In this document: positions 28,441-38,102 of the stretch, piece after piece
How positions within the stretch are numbered: the first letter of the stretch is position 1
Layout: each line of letters opens with the position of its first letter
Assembly: GCF_036195325.1 (NCBI RefSeq)
Contig: NZ_CP108101.1
Coordinates: forward strand, 1,550,001 to 1,614,000
From: Streptomyces sp. NBC_00234
GTDB taxonomy: Bacteria; Actinomycetota; Actinomycetes; Streptomycetales; Streptomycetaceae
Direction: 5' to 3'
Length of the DNA: 64,000 nt
Program-made: the position numbers and the translations under genes
The notes under the pieces: model-generated
Told to the model about the DNA's origin: nothing
The model's database searches: none
Seen by the model: only the letters and a program-made list of their open reading frames with translations

Positions 28441-31400
28441 CTACCGCGCGTTGAAGTACTTCGCCTCGGGGTGGTGGATGACGATCGCGTCCGTCGACTG
28501 CTCGGGGTGCAGCTGGAACTCCTCGGAGAGCTTGACCCCGATCCGCTCCGGCTCCAGGAGCTCGGCGATCTTCGCCCGGTCCTCCAGATCGGGACAGGCG
28601 CCGTAGCCGAGGGAGAAGCGCGCACCGCGGTACTTCAGCGCGAACATGTCCTCCACCTCGGCCGGGTCCTCACCACCGAAGCCCAGCTCGCTGCGGACCC
28701 GGGCGTGCCAGTACTCGGCCAGCGCCTCGGCCAGCTGGACGGACAGACCGTGCAGCTCCAGGTAGTCGCGGTAGGAGTTGGCCCCGAAGAGCTCCGCCGT
28801 GGCCTCGCCGATCTTCGAGCCGACGGTGACGACCTGGAGGCCGATCACGTCCCGCTCGCCGGACTCCTCCGGGCGGAAGAAGTCCGCCAGGCACAGGCGG
28901 CGGCCCCGGCGCTGGCGCGGGAAGGTGAAGCGGGTGCGCTCCGAACCGTCCTCGTGCAGCAGGATCAGGTCGTCGCCCTTGGACACACAGGGGAAGTAGC
29001 CGTAGACGACGGCCGCCTCCAGCATGTTCTCGGTGTGGAGCTTGTCGAGCCAGCCGCGCAGGTGCGGGCGGCCCTCGGTCTCGACCAGTTCCTCGTACGT
29101 CGGTCCGTCGCCGGCCCGGGCCTGCTTGAGGCCCCACTGGCCCTTGAAGAGCGCGCCCTCGTCCAGCCAGGAGGCGTACTCCTTGAGCTGGATCCCCTTG
29201 ACGACCCGGGTGCCCCAGAAGGGCGGCTCGGGGACCGGGTTGTCGGTGGCCACGTCGGAGCGGACACCGGCCTCCGGCTCCTCGACCTCCAGGACGGCGG
29301 TCTCCTTCCTGGCGACGCGGCGCTGCTTCAGCTCCGGGAGCACCGCGCCGGGGACGCCGCGCTTGATGCCGATCAGGGCGTCCATGAGCCGCAGCCCCTC
29401 GAACGCGTCGCGGGCGTAGCGGACCTCGCCCTCGTAGATCTCGTGCAGGTCCTGCTCGACGTAGGCCCTGGTGAGGGCGGCCCCGCCCAGGATGACCGGG
29501 AAGTCCGCGGCCATCTTGCGCTGGTTGAGCTCCTCCAGGTTCTCCTTCATGATCACGGTCGACTTCACCAGGAGACCGGACATGCCGATGACATCGGCCC
29601 GGTGCTCCTCGGCGGCCTCCAGGATCGCGGAGACGGGCTGCTTGATGCCCAGGTTGACGACGTTGTAGCCGTTGTTGGTGAGGATGATGTCGACGAGGTT
29701 CTTGCCGATGTCGTGGACGTCGCCGCGCACGGTGGCCAGCACGATGGTGCCCTTGCCCTCCGCGTCGGACTTCTCCATGTGCGGCTCCAGGTGGGCGACC
29801 GCGTTCTTCATGACCTCGGCGGACTGGAGCACGAACGGCAGCTGCATCTGGCCGGAGCCGAAGAGTTCGCCGACGACCTTCATGCCCTCCAGGAGGGTGT
29901 CGTTGACGATGTCCAGGGCCGCGCGGGTCTGCAGGGCCTCGTCGAGGTCGGCCTGGAGGCCGTTCTTCTCGCCGTCGATGATGCGGCGCTGGAGGCGTTC
30001 GTCCAGCGGGAGGGCGAGGAGTTCCTCGGCGCGGCCCGCCTTCATCGACTTCATGTTGACGCCCTCGAAGAGCTCCATGAGCTTCTGGAGGGGGTCGTAG
30101 CCCTCGGCACGGCGGTCGTAGATCAGGTCGAGGGCGACCTTGACCTGCTCCTCCTCCAGACGCGCGATCGGCAGGATCTTGGAGGCGTGCACGATCGCGG
30201 AGTCCAGTCCGGCCTTGACGCACTCGTCGAGGAAGACGGAGTTCAGGACGACGCGGGCGGCCGGGTTGAGGCCGAAGGAGATGTTGGAAAGACCGAGCGT
30301 GGTCTGTACGTCGGGGTGGCGGCGCTTGAGTTCGCGGATGGCCTCGATGGTGGCGATGCCGTCCTTGCGGGACTCCTCCTGACCGGTACAGATGGTGAAG
30401 GTCAGGGTGTCGATGAGGATGTCGGACTCATGCACCCCCCAGTTGCCGGTGAGGTCGGCGATGAGCCGCTCGGCGATGGCGACCTTGTGCTCGGGCGTCC
30501 GGGCCTGGCCCTCCTCGTCGATGGTCAGCGCGATCAGCGCGGCGCCGTGCTCCTGCGCCAGTGCGGTGACCTTGGCGAAGCGGGACTCGGGGCCGTCGCC
30601 GTCCTCGTAGTTGACGGAGTTGATGACGGCCCGGCCACCCAGCTTTTCCAGGCCGGCGCGGATGACGTCGACCTCGGTGGAGTCGAGCACGATGGGGAGC
30701 GTGGAAGCGGTGGCGAAGAGCCCGGCCAGCCGCTCCATGTCGGCGACGCCGTCCCGGCCCACGTAGTCGACGCAGAGGTCGAGCATGTGCGCGCCTTCGC
30801 GGATCTGGTCGCGGGCCATCTCGACGCAGTCGTCCCAGCGGGCTTCCAGCATGGCCTCGCGGAACTTCTTCGAGCCGTTGGCGTTGGTGCGCTCGCCGAT
30901 CGCCATGTACGAGGTGTCCTGGCGGAAGGACACGGTCTGGTAGAGCGAGGAGGCACCCGGCTCGGGGCGCGGGTCGCGCGCGCCCGGCGTCATGCCGCGG
31001 ACGCGCTCGACGACCTGGCGCATGTGCTCGGGTGTCGAGCCGCAGCAGCCGCCGACGAGCTGGAGGCCGTAGTCCCGTACGAAGTTCTCCTGCGCGTCGG
31101 CCATCTCGGGCGCGGTCAGCGGGAAGTGCGCGCCGTCCTTGGTCAGCACGGGCAGGCCGGCGTTCGGCATGCACATCAGCGGCGTACGGGAGTGCCGGGC
31201 CAGATAGCGCAGGTGCTCGCTCATCTCGGCCGGGCCCGTCGAGCAGTTCAGCCCGATCAGGTCGATGCCCAGCGGTTCCAGGGCGGTCAGCGCGGCACCG
31301 ATCTCGGAGCCGAGCAGCATGACGCCGGTCGTCTCGAAGGCGAGCGAACAGATCAGGGGTACGTCCACACCCAGGGCGTCCATCGCCCGCCGCGCGCCGA

Positions 31401-31953
31401 TCAGGCTCGACTTCGTCTGCAGCAGGTCCTGCGTGGTCTCCACGATCAGCGCGTCGGCGCCACCGGCGAGCAGGCCCTCGGCGTTCTGCTGGTAGCCGTC
31501 GCGCAGGACGTCGTACGCGATGTGGCCGAGCGTGGGCAGTTTGGTGCCCGGACCCACGGATCCGAGGACCCAGCGCTGACGGCCGTCCTTGGCCGCGAAC
31601 TCGTCCGCGACCTCGCGCGCGATCCGGGCGCCTGCCTCGGACAGCTCGACGATCCGGTCGGCGATCTCGTACTCGTTGGCCGCCGAGTGATTCGCACCGA
31701 AGGTGTTCGTCTCGACGCAGTCCACGCCGACCGCGAAATACTCCTCGTGCACGGAGCGGACGATGTCCGGGCGGGTGACGTTGAGGATCTCGTTGCAGCC
31801 TTCGAGGTTCTCGAAGTCCGCAAGGGTGGGGTCCTGCGCCTGCAGCATCGTGCCCATGGCACCGTCTGCTACCACCACCCGTGTGGCGAGCGCCTCGCGG
31901 AGGGCTTCGGCTCGGTTCCGGCTGTCAGCGGAAGGGGTCGGCTGCGGGGCCAT
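28441..31953 (-). CDS. metH: Cobalamin-dependent methionine synthase MetH
   Basis: MetH moves a methyl group from methyltetrahydrofolate to homocysteine through cobalamin. The protein has 1170 residues with all four modules. The homocysteine domain carries zinc cysteines at 237 (GLNCSTG) and 303-304 (GGCCGST). The pterin-binding domain follows (TNANGSKKFREAML; NSVNYEDG). The cobalamin domain has VHDIGKN near 765, supplying the lower-ligand histidine, and GMSGLLVKST. The C-terminal activation domain starts near VARKET and binds S-adenosylmethionine. The start is the ATG at 31953 with GGGAG upstream. I looked for a cobalamin or SAH riboswitch in 31954-32150 and saw none. Confidence 0.96.
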   Translation of the reverse strand: MAPQPTPSADSRNRAEALREALATRVVVADGAMGTMLQAQDPTLADFENLEGCNEILNVTRPDIVRSVHEEYFAVGVDCVETNTFGANHSAANEYEIADRIVELSEAGARIAREVADEFAAKDGRQRWVLGSVGPGTKLPTLGHIAYDVLRDGYQQNAEGLLAGGADALIVETTQDLLQTKSSLIGARRAMDALGVDVPLICSLAFETTGVMLLGSEIGAALTALEPLGIDLIGLNCSTGPAEMSEHLRYLARHSRTPLMCMPNAGLPVLTKDGAHFPLTAPEMADAQENFVRDYGLQLVGGCCGSTPEHMRQVVERVRGMTPGARDPRPEPGASSLYQTVSFRQDTSYMAIGERTNANGSKKFREAMLEARWDDCVEMARDQIREGAHMLDLCVDYVGRDGVADMERLAGLFATASTLPIVLDSTEVDVIRAGLEKLGGRAVINSVNYEDGDGPESRFAKVTALAQEHGAALIALTIDEEGQARTPEHKVAIAERLIADLTGNWGVHESDILIDTLTFTICTGQEESRKDGIATIEAIRELKRRHPDVQTTLGLSNISFGLNPAARVVLNSVFLDECVKAGLDSAIVHASKILPIARLEEEQVKVALDLIYDRRAEGYDPLQKLMELFEGVNMKSMKAGRAEELLALPLDERLQRRIIDGEKNGLQADLDEALQTRAALDIVNDTLLEGMKVVGELFGSGQMQLPFVLQSAEVMKNAVAHLEPHMEKSDAEGKGTIVLATVRGDVHDIGKNLVDIILTNNGYNVVNLGIKQPVSAILEAAEEHRADVIGMSGLLVKSTVIMKENLEELNQRKMAADFPVILGGAALTRAYVEQDLHEIYEGEVRYARDAFEGLRLMDALIGIKRGVPGAVLPELKQRRVARKETAVLEVEEPEAGVRSDVATDNPVPEPPFWGTRVVKGIQLKEYASWLDEGALFKGQWGLKQARAGDGPTYEELVETEGRPHLRGWLDKLHTENMLEAAVVYGYFPCVSKGDDLILLHEDGSERTRFTFPRQRRGRRLCLADFFRPEESGERDVIGLQVVTVGSKIGEATAELFGANSYRDYLELHGLSVQLAEALAEYWHARVRSELGFGGEDPAEVEDMFALKYRGARFSLGYGACPDLEDRAKIAELLEPERIGVKLSEEFQLHPEQSTDAIVIHHPEAKYFNAR

Positions 31954-32152
31954 GGATGTTCTCCCTGGGATGCGACGGCTGTCGGCTTTGCGGCCTTCTG
32001 TGGAGGGCGCACCCGGCCAGCGTAGCCGGGAGGTGCCGGAGCCCGTCACGGCGTCCCACGGGGCGGACTGCATGCTGTGCGGGGGCAACTGGGCCGGTGC
32101 GGTGACACGGGCTTTCCGGGCGACCGGGCAGAGGTCGACATCGACCGATAGT

Positions 32153-32169
32153 GTTCAGCATTGTCGAAC
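32153..32169 (+). promoter_or_regulatory. Likely GylR operator upstream of gylR
   Basis: GTTCAGCATTGTCGAAC is a partial dyad (GTTC-N9-GAAC) 22 bp upstream of the gylR start. Its 12-bp core GCATTGTCGAAC recurs exactly upstream of glpF at 33061-33072, implying the same regulator binds both places. Autoregulation by the IclR-type GylR is established for the S. coelicolor gyl operon. Confidence 0.6.
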
Positions 32170-32190
32170 CACACGGAGGAGTACGGCGCG

Positions 32191-32955
32191 ATGGCCAAGA
32201 ACATCCAGTCGCTGGAGCGGGCGGCAGCGATGCTGCGGCTGCTGGCGGGCGGCGAGCGCCGGCTCGGACTCTCCGACATCTCGTCCTCACTGGGGCTGGC
32301 CAAGGGGACCGCGCACGGCATCCTGCGCACGCTCCAACACGAGGGCTTCGTCGAGCAGGACCCCGCGTCCGGCCGCTACCAGCTCGGCGCGGAGCTGCTA
32401 CGCCTGGGCAACAGCTATCTGGACGTCCACGAGCTGCGGGCACGCGCCCTGGTGTGGACCGACGACCTGGCGCGCTCCAGCGGCGAGAGCGTCCACCTGG
32501 GTGTCCTGCACCAGCACGGCATCCTCATCGTCCACCACGTCTTCCGGCCCGACGACAGCCGCCAGGTGCTGGAGGTGGGCGCCATGCAGCCGCTGCACTC
32601 CACCGCCCTGGGCAAGGTGCTGTCCGCCTACGACCCGGTGGCCCACAGCGAGGCCGTCGAGGCGGAGCGGAAGCCCTTCACGCCGCGCACGGTGACCGGC
32701 GCGGAGGAGTTCGAGTCGCTGCTCGAACTCATCCGGGCGCGGGGCTGGGCCGCCGACGTGGAGGAGACCTGGGAAGGGGTGGCCGCCGTGGCGGCTCCCA
32801 TCCACGACCGGCGGCGGATGCCGGTCGGCGCGGTGGCCGTCACGGGCGCCGTGGAGCGGGTCTGCCCGGACGGCGAGCTGCGCCCGGAGCTGATCACGGC
32901 CGTACGGGACTGCGCCCGTGCCGTATCCCGGGATCTGGGCGCCGGGCGCTTCTGA
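32191..32955 (+). CDS. gylR: Glycerol operon regulator GylR (IclR family)
   Basis: GylR is the IclR-type repressor of glycerol catabolism, 254 residues. The N-terminal winged helix is SLERAAAMLRLL ... LSDISSSLGLAKGTAHGILRTLQ (about 5-65), followed by the GAF-like IclR effector domain (LHSTALGKVLSAY near 140, the family signature). ATG 32191 is used, with GGAGGAG nine bases upstream; an in-frame TTG ten codons earlier overlaps the operator. It sits just upstream of glpF-glpK-glpD, the classic gyl arrangement. The inducer in Streptomyces is glycerol or glycerol 3-phosphate. Confidence 0.93.
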   Translation: MAKNIQSLERAAAMLRLLAGGERRLGLSDISSSLGLAKGTAHGILRTLQHEGFVEQDPASGRYQLGAELLRLGNSYLDVHELRARALVWTDDLARSSGESVHLGVLHQHGILIVHHVFRPDDSRQVLEVGAMQPLHSTALGKVLSAYDPVAHSEAVEAERKPFTPRTVTGAEEFESLLELIRARGWAADVEETWEGVAAVAAPIHDRRRMPVGAVAVTGAVERVCPDGELRPELITAVRDCARAVSRDLGAGRF

Positions 32956-33015
32956 GCCCCCGTCGGGCCGTCGGTAACGATCGGGCCCCGCACTCGTTCG
33001 TATGTGCCAGAACCC

Positions 33016-33095
33016 TTGACGTTGCATTCACCCGGGGGAAACACTGCCGTTCATCGGTCGGCATTGTCGAACACCTAACGGCAATACGCGTTAGG
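33016..33095 (+). promoter_or_regulatory. glpF promoter/operator region
   Basis: TTGACG (33016-33021) 18 bases before AACACT (33040-33045) is a plausible weak promoter. The exact copy of the GylR core GCATTGTCGAAC is at 33061-33072. Directly after it, CCTAACG (33074-33080) and CGTTAGG (33089-33095) form a perfect inverted repeat with an 8-base spacer, a possible second operator or a leader hairpin. The promoter assignment is inference. Confidence 0.5.
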
Positions 33096-33130
33096 GTGTG
33101 ACAGTGCCAAGGGCCGGTCAGCCCGCACAG

Positions 33131-33159
33131 GTGGGTACCCACACAACGTGGATACCCAC
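33131..33159 (+). repeat. Tandem 12-bp near-palindromes in the glpF leader
   Basis: GTGGGTACCCAC (33131-33142, a perfect palindrome) is followed after 5 bases by GTGGATACCCAC (33148-33159, one change). The pair lies about 70 bp upstream of glpF and downstream of the likely promoter, so it could be a tandem operator or leader RNA structure. Confidence 0.6.
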
Positions 33160-33227
33160 CTTGGGCGCGAACCACCGGAGGGACCCGGTGTTCGCCTTCC
33201 CCTGGACGAAGGACAAAGGAGTCACGG

Positions 33228-34019
33228 GTGTCCAGCTCCGACATCTTCATCGGCGAGACCATCGGTACCGCCGTTCTCATCCTCCTCGGCGGCGGAGTCT
33301 GTGCCGCCGTCACGCTCAAGCGCTCCAAGGCACGGGACGCCGGGTGGCTGGCCATCACCTTCGGGTGGGGCTTCGCCGTCCTGACCGGCGCCTACATGGT
33401 CGGCGGGGTGTCCGGCGCGCACCTCAACCCGGCGGTCACGGTCGGCCTCGCCATCGAGGGCGGCACCGAATGGGGCGACGTACCGCTGTACCTCGCCTCC
33501 CAGCTGCTCGGCGCGATGATCGGCGCGGCGCTGGTCTGGGCGGTGTACTACGGGCAGTTCCACGCCCACCTCACCGACCCCGAGATCATCGGCGCGAAGC
33601 CCGCGGTCGAGGGCATGGTCGACCAGTCGGCCGCCCCGAAGGCCGGCCCCGTACTGGGCATCTTCTCCACGGGTCCGGAGATCCGGAACGCCGTTCAGAA
33701 CGTCGTCACCGAGGTCATCGCGACCGCCGTACTGGTCCTGGCGATCCTGACCCAGGGTCTCAACAACGAGGGCAACGGCCTCGGCACTCTCGGCGCCCTC
33801 ATCACGTCGCTGGTCGTCGTCGGAATCGGTCTCTCGCTCGGCGGGCCGACCGGATACGCGATCAACCCGGTTCGCGACCTCGGTCCGCGTATCGTGCACG
33901 CGCTGCTGCCGCTGCCGAACAAGGGCGGATCCGACTGGGGCTACGCCTGGGTACCGATCGTGGGACCGCTCATAGGCGGCGCGATCGCCGGCGGACTCTA
34001 CAACGTCGCCTTCGCGTGA
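33228..34019 (+). CDS. glpF: Glycerol uptake facilitator GlpF (MIP family)
   Basis: GlpF is an aquaglyceroporin of the inner membrane that admits glycerol by diffusion. The protein has 263 residues and six predicted membrane helices. The two half-helix motifs are HLNPAVT (first NPA) and [11 protein letters not shown], where the second NPA is NPV but keeps the Arg-Asp of glycerol-type channels. It starts with GTG, AAGGAG seven bases upstream. It is the first gene of the glycerol operon, 54 bp before glpK. Confidence 0.94.
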   Translation: MSSSDIFIGETIGTAVLILLGGGVCAAVTLKRSKARDAGWLAITFGWGFAVLTGAYMVGGVSGAHLNPAVTVGLAIEGGTEWGDVPLYLASQLLGAMIGAALVWAVYYGQFHAHLTDPEIIGAKPAVEGMVDQSAAPKAGPVLGIFSTGPEIRNAVQNVVTEVIATAVLVLAILTQGLNNEGNGLGTLGALITSLVVVGIGLSLGGPTGYAINPVRDLGPRIVHALLPLPNKGGSDWGYAWVPIVGPLIGGAIAGGLYNVAFA

Positions 34020-34072
34020 GCCGCAGAGCTCAGAGCCGTAACCCTCACCCCACAGACCTCCGGGAGCACACC

Positions 34073-35623
34073 GTGACCGACGCACACACCACCGGGAGCC
34101 ACGGCACCGGCCCGTTCATCGCGGCCATCGACCAGGGCACCACCTCCAGCCGCTGCATCGTCTTCGACACGGACGGCCGGATCGTCTCCGTCGACCAGAA
34201 GGAGCACGAGCAGATCTTCCCGAAGCCGGGCTGGGTCGAGCACGACGCGACCGAGATCTGGCAGAACGTCCAGGAGGTCGTCGCCGGCGCCGTTTCCAAG
34301 GCCGGCATCACCTCCGCCGACGTCAAGGCGATCGGCATCACCAACCAGCGCGAGACGACGCTGCTCTGGGACAAGAACACCGGCGAGCCCGTCCACAACG
34401 CTCTCGTCTGGCAGGACACCCGTACGGACGCGCTCTGCAAGGAGCTCGGCCGCAACGTCGGGCAGGACCGTTTCCGCCGCGAGACCGGTCTGCCGCTCGC
34501 CTCGTACTTCGCCGGGCCCAAGGTCCGCTGGCTCCTCGACAACGTCGAGGGACTGCGCGAGCGCGCCGAGCGGGGCGACATCCTCTTCGGGACCATGGAC
34601 TCCTGGGTCATCTGGAACCTGACCGGCGGTACGGACGGCGGCGTCCACGTCACGGACGTCACCAACGCCTCGCGCACCCTGCTGATGAACCTGCACTCGA
34701 TGCAGTGGGACGACAAGATCCTCCAGTCGATGGACATCCCGGCCGCCGTGCTGCCGGAGATCCGCTCCTCGGCCGAGGTGTACGGACACGCCAAGGGCGG
34801 CGTCCTGGACGGCATCCCGGTGGCGTCCGCGCTCGGCGACCAGCAGGCCGCGCTGTTCGGCCAGACCTGTTTCGCGCAGGGCGAGGCCAAGTCCACGTAC
34901 GGCACCGGCACCTTCATGCTGATGAACACCGGCCACACGCCGGTCAATTCGTACAACGGGCTGCTCACCACCGTCGGGTACCGGATCGGCGACCAGAAGC
35001 CGGTGTACGCGCTCGAGGGCTCCATCGCGGTCACCGGCTCCCTGGTGCAGTGGATGCGCGACCAGATGGGCCTGATCAAGTCCGCGGCCGAGATCGAGAC
35101 GCTGGCCTCCTCGGTCGAGGACAACGGCGGCGCCTACTTCGTGCCCGCCTTCTCCGGTCTCTTCGCCCCCTACTGGCGCCCCGACGCCCGAGGCGTCATC
35201 GCCGGCCTGACCCGCTACGTCACCAAGGCGCACATCGCCCGTGCCGTGCTCGAAGCCACCGCCTGGCAGACCCGCGAGATCAGCGACGCCATGACGAAGG
35301 ACTCGGGCGTCGAGCTCACCGCCCTGAAGGTCGACGGCGGCATGACCTCCAACAACCTGCTGATGCAGACCCTCGCCGACTTCCTGGACGCACCCGTGGT
35401 GCGGCCCATGGTCGCCGAGACCACCTGCCTCGGCGCGGCCTACGCCGCCGGCCTCGCCGTCGGCTTCTGGCCGGACACCGACGCCCTGCGCGCCAACTGG
35501 CGCCGCGCCGCCGAGTGGACCCCCCGCATGGACGCGGAGACCCGCGACCGCGAGTACAAGAGCTGGCTCAAGGCCGTGGAACGGTCCATGGGCTGGCTCG
35601 ACGAGAGCACCGTCGAGGAGTAA
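34073..35623 (+). CDS. glpK: Glycerol kinase GlpK
   Basis: GlpK phosphorylates glycerol to sn-glycerol 3-phosphate with ATP and traps it in the cell. The protein has 516 residues of the FGGY kinase family: [17 protein letters not shown] is the N-terminal phosphate-binding motif, TNQRETT and WQDTRT line the glycerol site, and [14 protein letters not shown] is the second FGGY signature. The start is GTG at 34073. It lies between glpF and glpD in one operon. Confidence 0.97.
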   Translation: MTDAHTTGSHGTGPFIAAIDQGTTSSRCIVFDTDGRIVSVDQKEHEQIFPKPGWVEHDATEIWQNVQEVVAGAVSKAGITSADVKAIGITNQRETTLLWDKNTGEPVHNALVWQDTRTDALCKELGRNVGQDRFRRETGLPLASYFAGPKVRWLLDNVEGLRERAERGDILFGTMDSWVIWNLTGGTDGGVHVTDVTNASRTLLMNLHSMQWDDKILQSMDIPAAVLPEIRSSAEVYGHAKGGVLDGIPVASALGDQQAALFGQTCFAQGEAKSTYGTGTFMLMNTGHTPVNSYNGLLTTVGYRIGDQKPVYALEGSIAVTGSLVQWMRDQMGLIKSAAEIETLASSVEDNGGAYFVPAFSGLFAPYWRPDARGVIAGLTRYVTKAHIARAVLEATAWQTREISDAMTKDSGVELTALKVDGGMTSNNLLMQTLADFLDAPVVRPMVAETTCLGAAYAAGLAVGFWPDTDALRANWRRAAEWTPRMDAETRDREYKSWLKAVERSMGWLDESTVEE

Positions 35624-35628
35624 TCGAT

Positions 35629-37239
35629 ATGACCACCCCGCAGAGCGCCCCGGCACTCGGGACGCGCCCGGCCTCCGGCTCACTGCCGAGCCGCGCCGAA
35701 ACCCGGGAGCAGCTTTCCAAGGCGACGTACGACCTCCTGGTCATCGGCGGCGGCATCCTGGGCATCTCCACCGCCTGGCACGCCGCGCAGTCCGGACTGC
35801 GGGTGGCACTGGTGGACGCCGGCGACTTCGCCGGCGCCACCTCCTCCGCCTCCTCCAAGCTGCTCCACGGCGGTCTGCGCTACCTGCAGACCGGCGCGGT
35901 GAAGCTGGTGGCGGAGAACCACTTCGAGCGGCGCGCCGTCTCCCGCCAGGTCGCGCCGCACCTGGCCAATCCCCTCACCTTCTACCTGCCGGTCTACAAG
36001 GGCGGCCCGCACGGCGCGGCCAAGCTCGGTGCGGGCGTCTTCGCCTACTCCGCGCTCTCCGCGTTCGGTGACGGGGTCGGCCATGTGATCAGCCCGGCGA
36101 AGGCCCGGCGCGACGTGCCGGAGCTGCGTACGGACAACCTGAAGGCCGTCGCCGTCTACGGCGACGACCAGATGAACGACGCCAGGATGGCGCTGATGAC
36201 CGTACGCGCGGCGGTCGACGCGGGCGCGACCGTCCTCAACCACGCCGCGGTCACCGGACTGCGGTTCACCCGGGGCCGGGTGACGGGCGCCGAGCTGCGG
36301 GACAGCACGGACGGTACGGAGTTCGGCGTGAACGCCCGCCTCGTGCTGAACGCCACCGGCCCGTGGGTGGACCACCTGCGGAAGATGGAGGACCCGAACG
36401 CGGCTCCGTCGATCCGGCTGTCCAAGGGCGCGCACCTGGTGCTCAAGCGCACCCGCCCGTGGAAGGCCGCCCTCGCCACCCCGATCGACAAGTACCGGAT
36501 CACGTTCGCGCTGCCGTGGGAGGACATGCTGCTGCTCGGCACCACGGACGAGGAGTACGAGGGCGACCCGGCGGATGTCGCGGTGACCGAGAAGGACACC
36601 GCGCAGATCCTGGACGAGGCGGCGTTCTCCATCCGCGACCAGCAGTTGTCGCGCGATCTGATCACCTACTCCTTCGCGGGTCTGCGGGTCCTGCCCGGCG
36701 GACCCGGCGACACCTCCAAGGCCAAGCGCGAGACGGTCGTGACGGAGGGCCGCGGCGGGATGCTCTCGGTCGCGGGCGGCAAGTGGACGACGTTCCGCCA
36801 CATCGGCCGTACGGTGATGAACAAGCTGGCCGCGCTTCCGGGGCACCCGCTCGCGGACGACATGGAGCCGATGGCCAGGCTGCCGAAGAAGCTCCCGCTG
36901 CCCGGCATCGCCAATCCCCAGGCGGTCGCGCACCGGCTCCTGGTCGACGGGGGTACGCCCGGTCCGCGGATGGCGGCCGACACGGCCAGGCACCTCGCCA
37001 CCCACTACGGTTCGCTGTCCTTCGACATCGCCCGGCTCGCCAACGAGAACCCCGACCTGGCCCGGCGCATCCACCCGGACGCCCCGGAGATCTGGGCGCA
37101 GGTCGTCTACGCCCGGGACCACGAGTGGGCCGAGACGGCCGACGACGTGCTGCGCCGCCGCACGACGCTGACGATCCGTGGGCTGGCGACGGACGGCATC
37201 AGGACCGAGGTGGAGGGCCTGCTCGCCGACAAGGGCTGA
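35629..37239 (+). CDS. glpD: Aerobic glycerol-3-phosphate dehydrogenase GlpD
   Basis: GlpD is a FAD enzyme that oxidises glycerol 3-phosphate to dihydroxyacetone phosphate and feeds the respiratory quinones at the membrane. The protein has 536 residues. The FAD-binding VIGGGILGISTAW is near residue 38-50, followed by SSASSKLLHGGLRYLQ, a GlpD signature, and the C-terminal DAO domain (ADDVLRRRTTL). Starting 5 bp after the glpK stop, it ends the operon, which then meets a strong hairpin. Confidence 0.96.
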   Translation: MTTPQSAPALGTRPASGSLPSRAETREQLSKATYDLLVIGGGILGISTAWHAAQSGLRVALVDAGDFAGATSSASSKLLHGGLRYLQTGAVKLVAENHFERRAVSRQVAPHLANPLTFYLPVYKGGPHGAAKLGAGVFAYSALSAFGDGVGHVISPAKARRDVPELRTDNLKAVAVYGDDQMNDARMALMTVRAAVDAGATVLNHAAVTGLRFTRGRVTGAELRDSTDGTEFGVNARLVLNATGPWVDHLRKMEDPNAAPSIRLSKGAHLVLKRTRPWKAALATPIDKYRITFALPWEDMLLLGTTDEEYEGDPADVAVTEKDTAQILDEAAFSIRDQQLSRDLITYSFAGLRVLPGGPGDTSKAKRETVVTEGRGGMLSVAGGKWTTFRHIGRTVMNKLAALPGHPLADDMEPMARLPKKLPLPGIANPQAVAHRLLVDGGTPGPRMAADTARHLATHYGSLSFDIARLANENPDLARRIHPDAPEIWAQVVYARDHEWAETADDVLRRRTTLTIRGLATDGIRTEVEGLLADKG

Positions 37240-37249
37240 CGCACGGGGT

Positions 37250-37288
37250 GTACGGGGGCGGCTTCCACGGGGGGAGCCGCCCCCGTAC
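37250..37288 (+). terminator. Terminator after glpD
   Basis: A perfect 14-bp stem (37250-37263 with 37275-37288, arm GTACGGGGGCGGCT) has an 11-base loop, 10 bp past the glpD stop. Three copies of GTACCC run out of its 3' arm (37285 onward). Confidence 0.8.
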
Positions 37289-37320
37289 CCGTACCCGTAC
37301 CCTGCGGGCCTGCGGACCCT

Positions 37321-37346
37321 CATAATGGAGAGAGACATCGGATGTC
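37321..37346 (+). promoter_or_regulatory. Promoter -10 and FadR-type operator of the regulator gene
   Basis: CATAAT (37321-37326) is a good -10. GACATCGGATGTC (37334-37346) is a perfect palindrome with a central G, sitting at the expected transcription start, 31 bp before the regulator start. Its ACATCGGATGT core recurs, as its complement, upstream of the fuconate operon (43933-43943). Autorepression is inferred. Confidence 0.65.
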
Positions 37347-37376
37347 TGAATCCAGTCCGAATCCAGGAGGACCGTC

Positions 37377-38048
37377 ATGGCTGTCACCGACGAGGCGATC
37401 GAGAAGATCAAGGGAATGATCGTCTCAGGTGCCCTGAGGCCCGGTGACCGGCTCCCCAAGGAGAGCGAACTCGCCGCGGAGCTCGGGCTGTCCCGCAACT
37501 CCCTCCGGGAGGCGGTGCGCGCGCTGTCCCTGATCCGCATCCTCGACGTACGGCAGGGCGACGGCACGTACGTCACCAGCCTGGACCCCCAACTGCTCCT
37601 GGAGGCGCTGAGTTTCGTGGTGGACTTCCACCGCGACGACACCGTGCTGGAGTTCCTCGCGGTGCGCCGGATCCTCGAACCCGCCGCCACGGCGATGGCC
37701 GCGGGGCAGATCAGCGAGGACCAGCTGGATCTGCTCGGCTCGCAGCTCGACGCGCTGGGCGAGAAGCCCTCGGTCGAGGAACTGGTCGCCGCCGACCTGG
37801 AGTTCCACCGCGGCATCGTGCAGTCGTCCGGCAACTCGGTGCTCTGCTCGCTGCTCGACGGACTCTCCGGGCCGACGACGCGGGCGAGGGTCTGGCGCGG
37901 CCTGACCCAGGAGGACGCCGTCAGCCGCACCCTGCACGAGCACCGGGCGATCCTCGCCGCGCTGCGGGACAGGGACGCGGAGGCGGCGCGGGCCTGGGCG
38001 ACCGTCCATGTGGCCAGCGTGGAGCAGTGGCTGCGATCGACCCTGTGA
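37377..38048 (+). CDS. FadR/GntR-family transcriptional regulator (FCD effector domain)
   Basis: This is a GntR-type regulator of 223 residues. The winged helix is in about 1-68 (DRLPKESELAAELGLSRNSLREAVRALSLIRILDVRQGDGTYV). The FCD all-helical effector domain follows (about 80-220) with likely metal-site residues in DLEFHRGI, EHRAIL and WATVHVASVE. Such regulators commonly sense sugar acids. It faces, tail to tail, the sugar-acid operon at 38103-43894 and shares its operator sequence, so it is probably that operon's regulator. The ATG has AGGAGG upstream. Confidence 0.88.
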   Translation: MAVTDEAIEKIKGMIVSGALRPGDRLPKESELAAELGLSRNSLREAVRALSLIRILDVRQGDGTYVTSLDPQLLLEALSFVVDFHRDDTVLEFLAVRRILEPAATAMAAGQISEDQLDLLGSQLDALGEKPSVEELVAADLEFHRGIVQSSGNSVLCSLLDGLSGPTTRARVWRGLTQEDAVSRTLHEHRAILAALRDRDAEAARAWATVHVASVEQWLRSTL

Positions 38049-38052
38049 CAGG

Positions 38053-38094
38053 CGTACGGGCCGGCGGGCGACGTGCCGCCCGCCGGCCCGTACG
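38053..38094. terminator. Two-way terminator
   Basis: A perfect 18-bp stem (38053-38070 with 38077-38094, arm CGTACGGGCCGGCGGGCG) has a 6-base loop between the convergent regulator and permease genes. Confidence 0.85.
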
Positions 38095-38102
38095 GTGCCC
38101 GC

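Noticed and set aside
28228..32025. 1265-residue plus-strand open frame
   Set aside because: Shadow of metH; composition is Leu/Asp/Val/Glu repeats typical of antisense high-GC frames.
31954..32150. Possible cobalamin or S-adenosylhomocysteine riboswitch before metH
   Set aside because: I looked for a B12-box-like or SAH-riboswitch-like core and found none; the region shows only ordinary GC-rich sequence.
37284..37303. Triple GTACCC repeat as a CRISPR or microsatellite
   Set aside because: Only three 6-bp copies, and they are the tail of the glpD terminator arm.
33998..37338. Long minus-strand frames opposite glpK and glpD
   Set aside because: Shadows of glpK and glpD, which have full domain motifs on the plus strand.
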